From positions 33,869 through 97,868 of the IMG/VR virus record IMGVR_UViG_3300028610_000244: DNA of 64,000 nucleotides; one strand, 5' to 3'. Under the pieces are notes generated by a model. The model saw only the letters and a program-made list of their open reading frames with translations. It was not told the DNA's origin and made no database searches. Shown here in pieces: positions 30,821 through 38,782 of the stretch. The stretch comes from a virus. Position numbers and translations under genes: made by a program. Position 1 is the first letter of the stretch. The number at the start of each line of letters is the position of its first letter.

Positions 30821-31648
30821 CTAAAATGGTGCGTCTTTGGGATCGCCTGCTTCGCCGCCACCCGCAGTGCTCTTGCTGTGATCGACCTTGGCCTTGCCAC
30901 TGGCGACCTGTTCCTTGAAGGCTTTGCCAGCCGCGAACAAGTCCGTGGTGGGATCAATGAGGCTGTCAACGGGGCTACCGTTGGCCGGCACGATCTTGAA
31001 GTTGTGATAGTCACCCTTCGTGTTCTTCTCAGCGACCGTAGTGATTGTGAGCTTGAACGCATACAGCGGCGGACGACCTTTGACCTGACGCAACGGCGTC
31101 ATAATGCTCTTATATGACTTGATCTTTGTGGAGCTGCACGAGATCATGCAGGGGCCGACGATGTCGCCGTCAGCGTCCAGAAGGATCGCGTAGAACACAA
31201 AGGTCTCGACCAGATCGTGATCGACGCCATCGGCAACCGGCACGTAATATTTGCCGAACTCAGTGGATGCAGCCTGAGCAGCCGCCACGACAGGAGAGTC
31301 GAGGTTATGGGTGCCAACGAACCCACCGCCGTCTTTCTGCTTGTTCTTCCACTCGATGAAGATGTGCTCGGTGTAGCACGGCACGATCTGCACGCCTTTG
31401 TCACCGTCGAAGATTTCGCCGGACGCTGTGTTGTACAGCATACCTTCTTCGGCACCGTCGATATACTCGGCACCCTTTTTCTTGACCTGCGGGCTACCAC
31501 TCTGGAGGATAGCCAGGAACGGAATCGCAAAGTCTTCCGAGCTGGTGCCCTCAAAACCACCGCCGGTATCGTCACCGTACTCGAACGGGAGTGCCAGTGC
31601 TCCGGCTGCTGCTGTCTTTGCTAACGCTTTCTTTTCTTCTGTCGCCAT
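30821..31648 (-). CDS. Single-stranded DNA-binding-like protein, 275 aa
   Basis: The acidic, flexible C-terminus ends DPKDAPF, resembling the D..(I/A)PF tail of SSBs that recruits partners. The body is beta-rich (IVPCYTEHIFIEWKNK, FVFYAILLDADGD), and a segment SIMTPLRQVKGRPPLYAFKLTITT fits phage ssDNA-binding proteins of unknown-fold annotation. Position between helicases supports a role in coating ssDNA. Not proven; a structural or recombination-mediator protein remains possible. Confidence 0.68.
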   Translation of the reverse strand: MATEEKKALAKTAAAGALALPFEYGDDTGGGFEGTSSEDFAIPFLAILQSGSPQVKKKGAEYIDGAEEGMLYNTASGEIFDGDKGVQIVPCYTEHIFIEWKNKQKDGGGFVGTHNLDSPVVAAAQAASTEFGKYYVPVADGVDHDLVETFVFYAILLDADGDIVGPCMISCSSTKIKSYKSIMTPLRQVKGRPPLYAFKLTITTVAEKNTKGDYHNFKIVPANGSPVDSLIDPTTDLFAAGKAFKEQVASGKAKVDHSKSTAGGGEAGDPKDAPF

Positions 31649-31670
31649 ACTTGTGTCTCCTCAATATGAA

Positions 31671-32255
31671 CTATTTTTTCGAGCTTGTAATCTCAACGGC
31701 ATCCACACAATGAATGCCGAACACGTCGAAAGGAATCTTCTTACCTTCTTTGAGTTGCCGGACCACAAAGGCTTTCACTGTAGCGGAATGGACGTCCAGC
31801 TCGGTCCGGTTGTTTTTCCAACTTCGTCCAATCAGTCTCAGCAACGCCTCAACCTTGTCGCCCTGGGTCTTATCGAAGTCGATGATAACAGAACGCTTGA
31901 CCATGCCGCCTTGACCGTTCGCATCCAACCACGCAATCGCGGCGGGCTTGCGGGCCTTCGAGATGTTGGTGCGGACTTTGTTCTTGAGTTTCAGCGGCAA
32001 CCCACTGCGGGTCTTTAGCTCAGACATGCCGACCTGCTCAAACAATTCAGGCAACTGCTCCTCAGCGATCTGGCGGTGCTGCTCTACGAGCTGCTTAACT
32101 TTCAGCTCGGCCTTGGCTCTCTCTTTGTCAAGATCGTGCATCTTGTCGGCGAGCACAGAGATTCTACCCAGGATGTCAGACTCGTTCGCGGCTGGGCCGT
32201 CATCGTGTCCGGTATAGTCAAAGGGTAATTCTGCTACTGCTGTTTTCTTAGCCAT
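31671..32255 (-). CDS. Conserved-type phage replication-region protein, 194 aa
   Basis: N-terminus MAKKTAVAELPFDYTGHD, then a coiled coil (MHDLDKERAKAELKVKQLVEQHRQIAEEQLPELFEQV), then a basic alpha/beta domain with KTRSGLPLKLKNKVRTNISKA. The basic strand-turn region suggests nucleic-acid contact. First gene behind the promoter at 32296-32324. Function unknown; possibly a partner of the SSB-like protein. Confidence 0.68.
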   Translation of the reverse strand: MAKKTAVAELPFDYTGHDDGPAANESDILGRISVLADKMHDLDKERAKAELKVKQLVEQHRQIAEEQLPELFEQVGMSELKTRSGLPLKLKNKVRTNISKARKPAAIAWLDANGQGGMVKRSVIIDFDKTQGDKVEALLRLIGRSWKNNRTELDVHSATVKAFVVRQLKEGKKIPFDVFGIHCVDAVEITSSKK

Positions 32256-32285
32256 CGTCGTCTCCAGTGCTCTCAACTCTCAACT

Positions 32286-33764
32286 CTATGCTGCAAGTAT
32301 ATCAGTTTCAGAATCGTATGTCAACAACCAATCTCGAATTCTTCCATCAATTACTACTGAGGCATTGTCGAACTTCTTCCGAAGCGAGCCTATGATGTCA
32401 ACATCCTTGGTATTATCGGCAACAATGTCGATATAATTTACGTGATTTTTCTGACCGGCACGATGATTTCTATCCTCACTCTGGTGGCGTTCCTTCATCT
32501 TAAAGCTGTTCGAGTAGTAGATTGTCGTCAAGGCTTCGTTCAGCGTATGACCTTCGCCCATGCTATCAGGTGTCGCCACAATGTATTGGACCTCATCTAC
32601 TGGACACGTCTTGAATCGGAACTTGTTCTCTTCACGTTTGTCTTCATTGACGGTCCCATCCCACCGTACAGCCTTGTCACCCAGCAGGTCACAGATCAGG
32701 TCAATGTCTTGGATGAACCGAGCCCAGATGATTGCTTTATGCGGCAAGTCTTGTGTGATCTCGTTCAGCATCTTGAGCCGGGGATTCTTGTCCTCGATCA
32801 TGTGCATCTCATTCTCGTCACCAGACGGTAGGTAGCCATTGGCAACTTGTTGCAGACGGAGCAGCCGAGTAATCGCCAGCGGTGTGAAGATCATGTCACC
32901 ATTGATCTCAGTCATAAACTCATCTTCTAATTCCTTGTACAGCTTCCACTGCTTCGCCGTCATCTCGAAACCAGCGTATGAGTAGAGCTTATCTGGCAGA
33001 TCAAGCACATCCTCTTTCAGGACGCGGGACGACATCTCTTTCACCAGCTCGGACAGAATCTCCAGGTTCTTGAACCCGACGCACTGATCGAACTCGCGGT
33101 CAGCCTTGGCGTTGTAGCCTTTGATCCAGACACCGAAGAACGTCTTGAAGCATTGGAAGCTGCCGAGGCCGTAAGGTGTGTTGGCCCAGAAGTTCTTGTC
33201 TAAGAATCGGAACTGAGTATAGATGTCGAACGGTGTATTGGTGATAGGTGTCCCGCAGAGTGTCCGTTTGAATACGGCGTAGTCGGACGCCGCCATCACG
33301 GTTCTGGTGATCTTCGCGGACGGTGTCTTGATTCGGTTACTCTCATCACAGACGAACAGGCAGCGGTGCTTCTTGAGAAACGCCTTCGCCAGCTTCTTAC
33401 CTGCTGCCGTCTTAATCCCTGGGTAACTCATTGCCAGGATCGGAAAGCTTCCGGCGTCATTGTTGAGGATCGAATTGCAGGCCATCATGTGTTTCTTCGT
33501 CTTGGCCTTCTTGGTCTGGAACGCAATCATCGAGTGGTCTATGCCCAGGTGATCGGGTATCTCGTACAGTATCCAGTTGGTGTGAAGCCCAGGAGGTGCG
33601 AGGATGAACAGTGCGTCGATGCTGCCTGCGGCGAATAACTTCTCAGCGGTGCTGAGTGCCAGCCACGTCTTGCCGGTTCCTTGTTCCCAGTGGATCGCTC
33701 GGACTTCATCGAGTCCGTGTGTTTTCAGCTCTTCTGCCTGATGATCGAATGGGTCAGTTTTCAT
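32286..33764 (-). CDS. SNF2-family (SF2) helicase, 492 aa
   Basis: Motif I EQGTGKTW (about residue 28), motif Ia ILAPPGLHTNW, motif II VCDESNRIK (DEAH position DESN), motif III CGTPITN, motif V region DSMGEGHTLNEA, motif VI QSEDRNHRAGQ. A DNA translocase remodelling replication or recombination intermediates is expected. DESN in place of DEAH is common in phage members. Start at 33762-33764 after TTAGGAGCTGCT. Confidence 0.92.
   Translation of the reverse strand: MKTDPFDHQAEELKTHGLDEVRAIHWEQGTGKTWLALSTAEKLFAAGSIDALFILAPPGLHTNWILYEIPDHLGIDHSMIAFQTKKAKTKKHMMACNSILNNDAGSFPILAMSYPGIKTAAGKKLAKAFLKKHRCLFVCDESNRIKTPSAKITRTVMAASDYAVFKRTLCGTPITNTPFDIYTQFRFLDKNFWANTPYGLGSFQCFKTFFGVWIKGYNAKADREFDQCVGFKNLEILSELVKEMSSRVLKEDVLDLPDKLYSYAGFEMTAKQWKLYKELEDEFMTEINGDMIFTPLAITRLLRLQQVANGYLPSGDENEMHMIEDKNPRLKMLNEITQDLPHKAIIWARFIQDIDLICDLLGDKAVRWDGTVNEDKREENKFRFKTCPVDEVQYIVATPDSMGEGHTLNEALTTIYYSNSFKMKERHQSEDRNHRAGQKNHVNYIDIVADNTKDVDIIGSLRKKFDNASVVIDGRIRDWLLTYDSETDILAA
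32296..32324 (-). promoter_or_regulatory. Internal promoter before the SSB operon
   Basis: -35 TTGACA (32319-32324), 17 bp, -10 TATACT (32296-32301). It lies within the last codons of the SNF2-type helicase gene, allowing separate, stronger expression of the SSB-like protein. Confidence 0.8.
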
Positions 33765-33772
33765 AGCAGCTC

Positions 33773-33991
33773 CTAATACTTTGAGTGACAGCGATGATTG
33801 CAAGTCTTAAACCATCGAACGCACTTCCCTTTCCAGGTGAGGTCAGGACATAACTCTACGTAGTTGAGGGCTCCGCAAATAGAGCATACCTTAAAACCTC
33901 CACTGGTTTCGCGTGGCTTCTTAAAGAAGCTTCGGCAGTCCGGGGCACCACATTTATATCCACCCACCTTGGCTCGATGTTCGCTTGTCAT
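33773..33991 (-). CDS. Zinc-ribbon protein, 72 aa
   Basis: MTSEHRAKVGGYKCGAPDC ... VCSICGALNY ... CNHRCHSKY. Eight Cys/His suggest two zinc sites. Basic overall. Immediately upstream of the SNF2-type helicase gene and overlapping its neighbour by 4 nt. Function unknown. Confidence 0.68.
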   Translation of the reverse strand: MTSEHRAKVGGYKCGAPDCRSFFKKPRETSGGFKVCSICGALNYVELCPDLTWKGKCVRWFKTCNHRCHSKY

Positions 33992-34308
33992 AGCACGCTC
34001 CGGTAATATTCACGCCACATCTCGGTCCAGTATTCCTCATTGGCTTCCATGCAGGTGTCGCACAGGAACACCCAGTTCTTCTTCTCGTCCACGTAGGCTG
34101 TATTTTGCACCCTACGGTGGCCTCTACAGAAACACGGGCCGTAGAGGCCGTCACAGAGCGGCAAAGCTGTGTGGGATCGTATCCAGCGGTGAAGCCACAG
34201 TTTGATGTTGTATCTCTTTCGCAGGAGCATAAGTCTAACCTTGAGACCGCTCGCACGTCTGAGCCGCAAGCGTACACCTTTGAACTCAACCTCGACAGAT
34301 TTCGTCAT
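33988..34308 (-). CDS. Hypothetical protein with Cys cluster, 106 aa
   Basis: Strongly basic N-terminal half (RLRLRRASGLKVRLMLLRKRY), then CDGLYGPCFCRGHRR and CDTCMEANEEYW. Probably zinc-binding. No family recognised. ATGA overlaps on both sides show an operon. Confidence 0.64.
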   Translation of the reverse strand: MTKSVEVEFKGVRLRLRRASGLKVRLMLLRKRYNIKLWLHRWIRSHTALPLCDGLYGPCFCRGHRRVQNTAYVDEKKNWVFLCDTCMEANEEYWTEMWREYYRSVL

Positions 34309-34571
34309 ACGTACACCTTTGCGTTCAACACGGTTTGCACTACGCCGTCCTCTTCGACAACGAAGATGTAGTTGCCCAGTTCCTTGAACTCAAAGTCTAG
34401 GGCAAACACACCAGCCTCTAACTTGTACAGTTTTAATTTAGTTATGTCATTACTACGAGGCCGATGGCTGGGGCCGTAGACACGAACCGCCACAACAGAG
34501 GCGTTCTTGTCCACGGCACCGTAAGCCAGCCGGTCTTTACCGGGTCGATATGTATCCCTGAGAAACTTCAT
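34305..34571 (-). CDS. Small beta-rich protein, 88 aa
   Basis: MKFLRDTYRPGKDRLAYGAVDKNASVVAVRVYGPS, then LKLYKLEAGVFALDFEFKELGNYIFVVEEDGV. The repeated beta-strand pattern and the sequence G.Y.F.V.EDG resemble small Ig-like phage virion domains. With the 133-aa protein upstream, it may form a pair of decoration-like proteins. Confidence 0.64.
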   Translation of the reverse strand: MKFLRDTYRPGKDRLAYGAVDKNASVVAVRVYGPSHRPRSNDITKLKLYKLEAGVFALDFEFKELGNYIFVVEEDGVVQTVLNAKVYV

Positions 34572-34574
34572 AGC

Positions 34575-34976
34575 TTATCCGAAGTGCCCGCCTCCCGCAG
34601 TGTTAGCGAGGATTTCCTGCAAAACTAAATCTTGAGCCACGATCTTTGCATCCACGGCTGCTACGTCGTTTACTACGACTGCGATGCCGCTACCCACCTG
34701 CTCGATGGAAGTGTTTCTGACGGCGAATTGCTTGACGACATCCATGCCGGCGTCATCGACAATGCTGACGGACCACTCACCAACTTCATCAGGCACGAAA
34801 GAGCCCACTACGATCTTTGTTCCAGGCACCTGAGTCAACCCACTGCCGATGGTCAGAGCTGTGCCGAACACTGCGTCAGCCTCATCGTAGACCTGAGCTG
34901 TTGGATTGTCTGACGCCGGATCGCCGTTACACCGGGCTCGGAACGCAATTGTGTCACCTACATTATACGTCTTCAT
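34575..34976 (-). CDS. Ig-like virion-associated protein, 133 aa
   Basis: Beta-sandwich-like sequence: VGDTIAFRARCNGDPASDNP, VPGTKIVVGSFVPDEVGEWSVSIVDD. The last 40 residues are helical (VDAKIVAQDLVLQEILAN), which can form a trimer coil. This plan is typical of small phage fibre or head-decoration proteins. Location outside the main structural region is notable. Confidence 0.66.
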   Translation of the reverse strand: MKTYNVGDTIAFRARCNGDPASDNPTAQVYDEADAVFGTALTIGSGLTQVPGTKIVVGSFVPDEVGEWSVSIVDDAGMDVVKQFAVRNTSIEQVGSGIAVVVNDVAAVDAKIVAQDLVLQEILANTAGGGHFG

Positions 34977-35015
34977 TACTTGTCCTCTCTATTAAACTCA
35001 AATAGTTATCCGCCG

Positions 35016-35288
35016 CTACGCCGCAGCGGTCAATGTGTAGTAGATGAGCAGAGCCAGCCAAACAGTGTTGGTGGCCGTGACACCTATCGAAGCATAAAAT
35101 GAAAACTTCTGCTGGATTGCTTTGTAGTAGTAGAGGTTCCAGTAACCCCAGCCAGCGAAGAAGCCGACATGGTAAAGGCTCACGCCGGCAACTGACTTGT
35201 CTAACCAAACTTGGATGACGCTCAGTAGGATGAAGAACCCACCGGCCAGCTCGAACACACCGTTGATCTTATCATTGTTGATTTTCAT
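35016..35288 (-). CDS. Small integral membrane protein, 90 aa
   Basis: Three hydrophobic segments: FELAGGFFILLSVIQVWL, VSLYHVGFFAGWGYWNLYYY and ASIGVTATNTVWLALLIYYTL. The WGYWNLYYY block recurs in small phage membrane proteins of unknown function. A holin is one possibility because no other holin is seen, but neither the charge pattern nor the neighbours prove it. Start at 35286-35288 after GAGGAAACTGC. Confidence 0.7.
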   Translation of the reverse strand: MKINNDKINGVFELAGGFFILLSVIQVWLDKSVAGVSLYHVGFFAGWGYWNLYYYKAIQQKFSFYASIGVTATNTVWLALLIYYTLTAAA

Positions 35289-35427
35289 GCAGTTTCCTCT
35301 TTCGTCTGTAGTATGTGCTTCGGCTGATCTGCTCACAAGCCAGCTCGTAGTTCAACTCCCACATCTGGCGGGTTATGAAGCGGGGCCGCGTTGCCCCGCC
35401 CTTTCCATTTGCGGTCTGTCCTCGCAT
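35272..35427 (-). CDS. Small helix-turn-helix-like protein, 51 aa
   Basis: A short ORF: MRGQTANGKGGATRPRFITR, then QMWELNYELACEQISRSTYY and RRKRKLHENQQ. The second half looks like a small HTH with a basic tail. Its ATG overlaps the stop of the 536-aa gene (TAATG), and its end overlaps the 90-aa gene by 17 nt out of frame. A GC-rich hairpin at about 35381-35400 lies inside the coding part. Possibly a late-gene regulator of the RinA-like kind; this is inference. Confidence 0.55.
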   Translation of the reverse strand: MRGQTANGKGGATRPRFITRQMWELNYELACEQISRSTYYRRKRKLHENQQ

Positions 35428-37037
35428 TATGCTCTGTACTTTCCTTTCCAGACGGTAATAATAGTACGCTTGCCGTTAGGGTATGTCACGATATGTGAAT
35501 GCGACCAACTTGATGGGCCTCTGGTGTACCAGACGTCGGACTTAATGTCACAGGATACACCTGCCACATAAATACCATCCTGGATTCCTGCTTTGTGCAA
35601 GTGACCAATGTTGGCTTTGCGTCCCATCCTGCTTAGGTTGGCTGCATTACCACGGGCTCCGTTAGGCCCAAGGGAGCCGTGCATACCGCACTCAATGTTG
35701 GCGTCCGTAATCAGTATACTTTCATCTTCACGCATGAAGTGTGCGATCCGATCTTCCAGGCCGAGCATCCGGCAGGCATGTTCCAAGACATGAAACGTTC
35801 GGCCAAAGGGATCAGCTTCCATAGCTTCATACACGGCAGCATTAAGCTTTAGCCAGATCACGGCATTCTTAGGATCGTCCAGACCTTCACGGCTGTCCAG
35901 CCAGCGTTCAATCCAGGGACGATCATGGTTGGCGTCCACGACATAGGTCTGGCAGAAGTCACGATGTAGGTCACGGAGATGGTCGTTACACGCCACGAAT
36001 TCCTTACGGAGATCATTCCATGCACCGGAACGGACGAAGTTTTGGAACCGTTTATGCAGCGACTTCTTTGACCAATGGTTTGTCACGGACCCAGCCATGA
36101 GATCGTGGACGAATTGAGACTTGGGGCGTAGCTCATCCAGCATGTGCTGAGAACAACGATTGACGCTTTCGTCTAACAGCATCAAGGCGTGAGCGTCACC
36201 CCATGTAATCGCCTCGACATGTTTATTCTCACGCACGACACCTTTCTTAACCACGACATCAAGATCGTAGATTGTGCCGTCGTCTGTAGCGTTCAACTGA
36301 CGTAGCCACCAGTTGCCGTCGCTGTCCACTTCGACAATCACGGCACCGTAGCAGTGATGGAACTCAGCCTTGAGCCCTTCACGCTTCTGGATATAGTTAC
36401 GCTGAGTGACAGTGCCGGTCGTGTAGTTGAACTTGGTGTTCTCTTTCCGTCCGGTTGCAATGGACTCCATCGCAAACTTCACTTGTGGAAAGATTGCACT
36501 GTCCCGGCCCGTGTAAGAATCGAAACCAGTCAAAGGACGAACCGCTGTAGGAAGAATGTTCATCTCACCGCACCAACATAGGTGGTTAGCAATAAGGTGA
36601 CGCTTATCCACAATATAAGGCACAACCTTTTGATCGTACCAAAGCTCTTTCTCCCGGCTTTTGACTTTGCCACGCTTGACAGATAGCCTGCCGAAAGCGT
36701 TTTGGTTGTAGGTGAATGTTCCCACCATCATCTGAGCATCATAGTGCTTTGCCAAAGCCAATAAACTATTCCACACAGGGGTATGAACATGAGTGTTGTT
36801 CTGGGCTGAGGTCAGAATATATCGCTTGACCACGCCACTTTTGGGTAAAGGACATCTTACCGCTTCAATCCCTCGGACACTTCCATCAACGATCTTCTTG
36901 GTCCGATCAATCCCGGCTTTCTTTAGATGATAGTAAATGCAGGCTCTACCAACATCTAAGCTCTTGGCAGCAGCTTGAATGTTGCCTCCATGCTCTTGAT
37001 AAGCACTGACTACTTGCTCCGTTGTTACTTTTGGCAT
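35427..37037 (-). CDS. Metallophosphoesterase-like protein with N-terminal HTH, 536 aa
   Basis: N-terminus TTEQVVSAYQEHGGNIQAAA and DVGRACIYYHLKKAG form a helix-turn-helix. The body carries calcineurin-type motifs: ITWGDAH (GD..H), VVDANHDR (GNHD position), CGMHGSLGPNG and GHLHKAG (GHxH). Large proteins of this type with an HTH include the T5 A1 protein involved in host DNA degradation; assignment to that group is by motif order only. Expected to be a metal-dependent nuclease or phosphatase. Followed by TAATG overlap with the 51-aa gene. Confidence 0.75.
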   Translation of the reverse strand: MPKVTTEQVVSAYQEHGGNIQAAAKSLDVGRACIYYHLKKAGIDRTKKIVDGSVRGIEAVRCPLPKSGVVKRYILTSAQNNTHVHTPVWNSLLALAKHYDAQMMVGTFTYNQNAFGRLSVKRGKVKSREKELWYDQKVVPYIVDKRHLIANHLCWCGEMNILPTAVRPLTGFDSYTGRDSAIFPQVKFAMESIATGRKENTKFNYTTGTVTQRNYIQKREGLKAEFHHCYGAVIVEVDSDGNWWLRQLNATDDGTIYDLDVVVKKGVVRENKHVEAITWGDAHALMLLDESVNRCSQHMLDELRPKSQFVHDLMAGSVTNHWSKKSLHKRFQNFVRSGAWNDLRKEFVACNDHLRDLHRDFCQTYVVDANHDRPWIERWLDSREGLDDPKNAVIWLKLNAAVYEAMEADPFGRTFHVLEHACRMLGLEDRIAHFMREDESILITDANIECGMHGSLGPNGARGNAANLSRMGRKANIGHLHKAGIQDGIYVAGVSCDIKSDVWYTRGPSSWSHSHIVTYPNGKRTIITVWKGKYRA

Positions 37038-37642
37038 TCTTGCTTTCCTTTCCTAAACTTTGCGGGATGATCGACAATGTCGATCCACTTATCCATTTTC
37101 TCTGCGACGTAACTCACGGTGTCACCCGCGTAATACATCTTATCCAATTGATTCCACGGCCGGGGCACCAGGATACCAGCACCACCTGCCCTGATGAACC
37201 TCTCGACATTCTCCTGACTGTCGTCAACAAGCAAGCAGTTGAAGTTGAAGGCGAACTCAGACTTCTCAACCCAGGTTGGCACCATCCGCTTATGCAGCTC
37301 TGGAATCTCTCTGCGAACCCACCGTGCCTTGCCGGTGAAGGAGTCATCATGCTCCATCGGCTTAGTCAGCAACATCGTCTCATTGGGCCTGAACCGAGCC
37401 CACACCTCTGCCAGGATTTCTTTGCCGTCTTCTGTCCACGGCAGATTCTCCCAGAATTTGATGGTGCAGTGCTTGTTCGCCTCATCTCGTGTTGATCCCG
37501 CCAAAGGAAATACATTGTAGTCACTACCGAACGGCCAGTTCCGATCTACCTTATGTGGAAAGCCCAGGGCGGTGAAGATGCCTGTGACGAAATCAGAGAA
37601 CACCTGATCGCAATCGAGATATACTATGTGGTTAGCTTGCAT
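37025..37642 (-). CDS. HAD-family 5'-nucleotidase-like protein, 205 aa
   Basis: IVYLDCDQVFSDFV gives the HAD motif I (DxDxV), TKPM is a motif II candidate, and LLVDDSQENVERFIRAGGAGIL is motif IV with acidic pair and the following Gly-rich turn, as in 5'(3')-deoxyribonucleotidases (NT5C). Expected reaction: dephosphorylation of (deoxy)nucleoside monophosphates. Fits the nucleotide-pool group (dUTPase, dATP/dGTP diphosphohydrolase). Start at 37640-37642 after TTGAGGAGACTT. Confidence 0.75.
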   Translation of the reverse strand: MQANHIVYLDCDQVFSDFVTGIFTALGFPHKVDRNWPFGSDYNVFPLAGSTRDEANKHCTIKFWENLPWTEDGKEILAEVWARFRPNETMLLTKPMEHDDSFTGKARWVRREIPELHKRMVPTWVEKSEFAFNFNCLLVDDSQENVERFIRAGGAGILVPRPWNQLDKMYYAGDTVSYVAEKMDKWIDIVDHPAKFRKGKQECQK

Positions 37643-37650
37643 AAGTCTCC

Positions 37651-38400
37651 TCAAATTCTTAACGGTCTGTCGTCAACCCAGTTGCCCTTGACCATGCTGT
37701 CAAGCAACACCTGGGAACTGGAGAGAGCCTTCGACAGATGAGAAAGGCTGCTCTCGTGATCTAGCGGTTTGCCGGCATACCAATCGGCAAGGTGACGCAT
37801 GGTGGCGTCGTAGTAGACGCTGGCTCTGACGCCAACGGATCGGTAATTGTGCTTGCCGTATTTGATCCCACCTTCCATCATACCCAAAGCCATCTCGAAA
37901 ACGACTCGCAAGGGCAGCACATGAAAGGGTGTCTTGGTTGTGATCGGCACCGTGACCTTAAAGCCCAGGGTGCCTTCCTTGAGGTGCGTGAATGGTGCCA
38001 CGCTGGGCGGCAGCTTCTCTATGACTATGCCAGCGGCAACGTTGAGGGCGGCGACATGTATGCCTTTGCTGTCTTTGTTGAGGCGGTCGTCGTTGAGGGT
38101 GTCTTCCAGCTCGGCGTTGCGAATGGCTGCGATCCTCGCCATTGCTCGTGAGAGGTGTGGAATTCTCCAGGTGTCGTCTTGGCCCTCCCAGAACATCATC
38201 AGGTGAGCGACGGCCGCGTTGAATTGCTCATCCGCGTAGACATCAATGGCGTCCACGGGTCGAACCTTTTCGGCGGACATGGATTCGGCAAGCAACACCA
38301 CGGCCTGCGAAGACAGGCAGCTCATCGGAACCTTCTTGACACCGATTGCATCCTTTGGATTACAGGCTTTCTTCACGGCTTGCTTCTTAGACTTCGGCAT
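37651..38400 (-). CDS. Duplicated dATP/dGTP diphosphohydrolase-like protein (DUF5664 type), 249 aa
   Basis: N-terminal NPKDAIGVKKVPMS is the start signature of phage DUF5664/dGTP_diPhyd proteins. The C-terminal half has the core MMEGGIKYGKHNYR, YYDATMRHLADWYAGKPLDHE and SSLSHLSKALSSSQVLLDS. The first half contains a degenerate copy: FNAAVAHLMMFWEGQDDTW followed by RIPHLSRAMARIAAIRNAEL, each half ending in a (N/V)DDR. This is an internal duplication where the catalytic residues survive mainly in the second copy. Role: hydrolysis of purine dNTPs to adjust the pool. Confidence 0.72.
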   Translation of the reverse strand: MPKSKKQAVKKACNPKDAIGVKKVPMSCLSSQAVVLLAESMSAEKVRPVDAIDVYADEQFNAAVAHLMMFWEGQDDTWRIPHLSRAMARIAAIRNAELEDTLNDDRLNKDSKGIHVAALNVAAGIVIEKLPPSVAPFTHLKEGTLGFKVTVPITTKTPFHVLPLRVVFEMALGMMEGGIKYGKHNYRSVGVRASVYYDATMRHLADWYAGKPLDHESSLSHLSKALSSSQVLLDSMVKGNWVDDRPLRI

Positions 38401-38463
38401 ACAGCTCTCCTCTATGTATAGACATTCTTCGCAACATTCGGTACTGCGGCATCTCCTCGCCGT

Positions 38464-38718
38464 TTACGAACTAATCGCTTTTGCTATTGCTTTGCCAGCC
38501 GCAACAAATGCTCCACCAACTGCGGCGACTGTTGCTACTCCAATCAAGCACATGACTGCTCTTGTTCCTGCCTTGCCTGTGATGGTTCGAGCCGATCTCA
38601 AAAAGTGCTGATCCGCCTGACAGGCAATTGGGTCCGATACATCAAATCCCATCCTTGTTAGTGTAGATTCCACTGTCTTGTCAATCACTCGTTCCATCTC
38701 GTGTTCAGTCATAGTCAT
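38464..38718 (-). CDS. Small membrane protein, 84 aa
   Basis: Amphipathic N-terminal helix (EHEMERVIDKTVESTLTRMGFDV), then a single TM segment AVMCLIGVATVAAVGGAFVAAGKAI. The layout is common in small phage proteins near lysis or tail genes; it could be a holin/antiholin-like or tail-associated anchor, not proven. Directly behind the promoter at 38754-38782. Confidence 0.68.
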   Translation of the reverse strand: MTMTEHEMERVIDKTVESTLTRMGFDVSDPIACQADQHFLRSARTITGKAGTRAVMCLIGVATVAAVGGAFVAAGKAIAKAISS

Positions 38719-38753
38719 GTTACTTTCATTAAGCCTTAATTCAATACTCTATC

Positions 38754-38782
38754 ATTGTATCAAGTCTTATTCCAATTGTCAA
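38754..38782 (-). promoter_or_regulatory. Consensus promoter between tail genes and the middle region
   Basis: -35 TTGACA (38777-38782), 17 bp, -10 TACAAT (38754-38759). Located in the 60-bp gap after the tail-tip gene, with a leader of about 30 nt before the 84-aa gene. Confidence 0.85.

Noticed and set aside
35381-35400. GC-rich hairpin (GCGGGGC/GCCCCGC) that looked like a terminator after the 536-aa gene
   Set aside because: It lies inside a coherent 51-codon ORF (35272-35427) that overlaps the upstream stop, and no T run follows on the minus strand.
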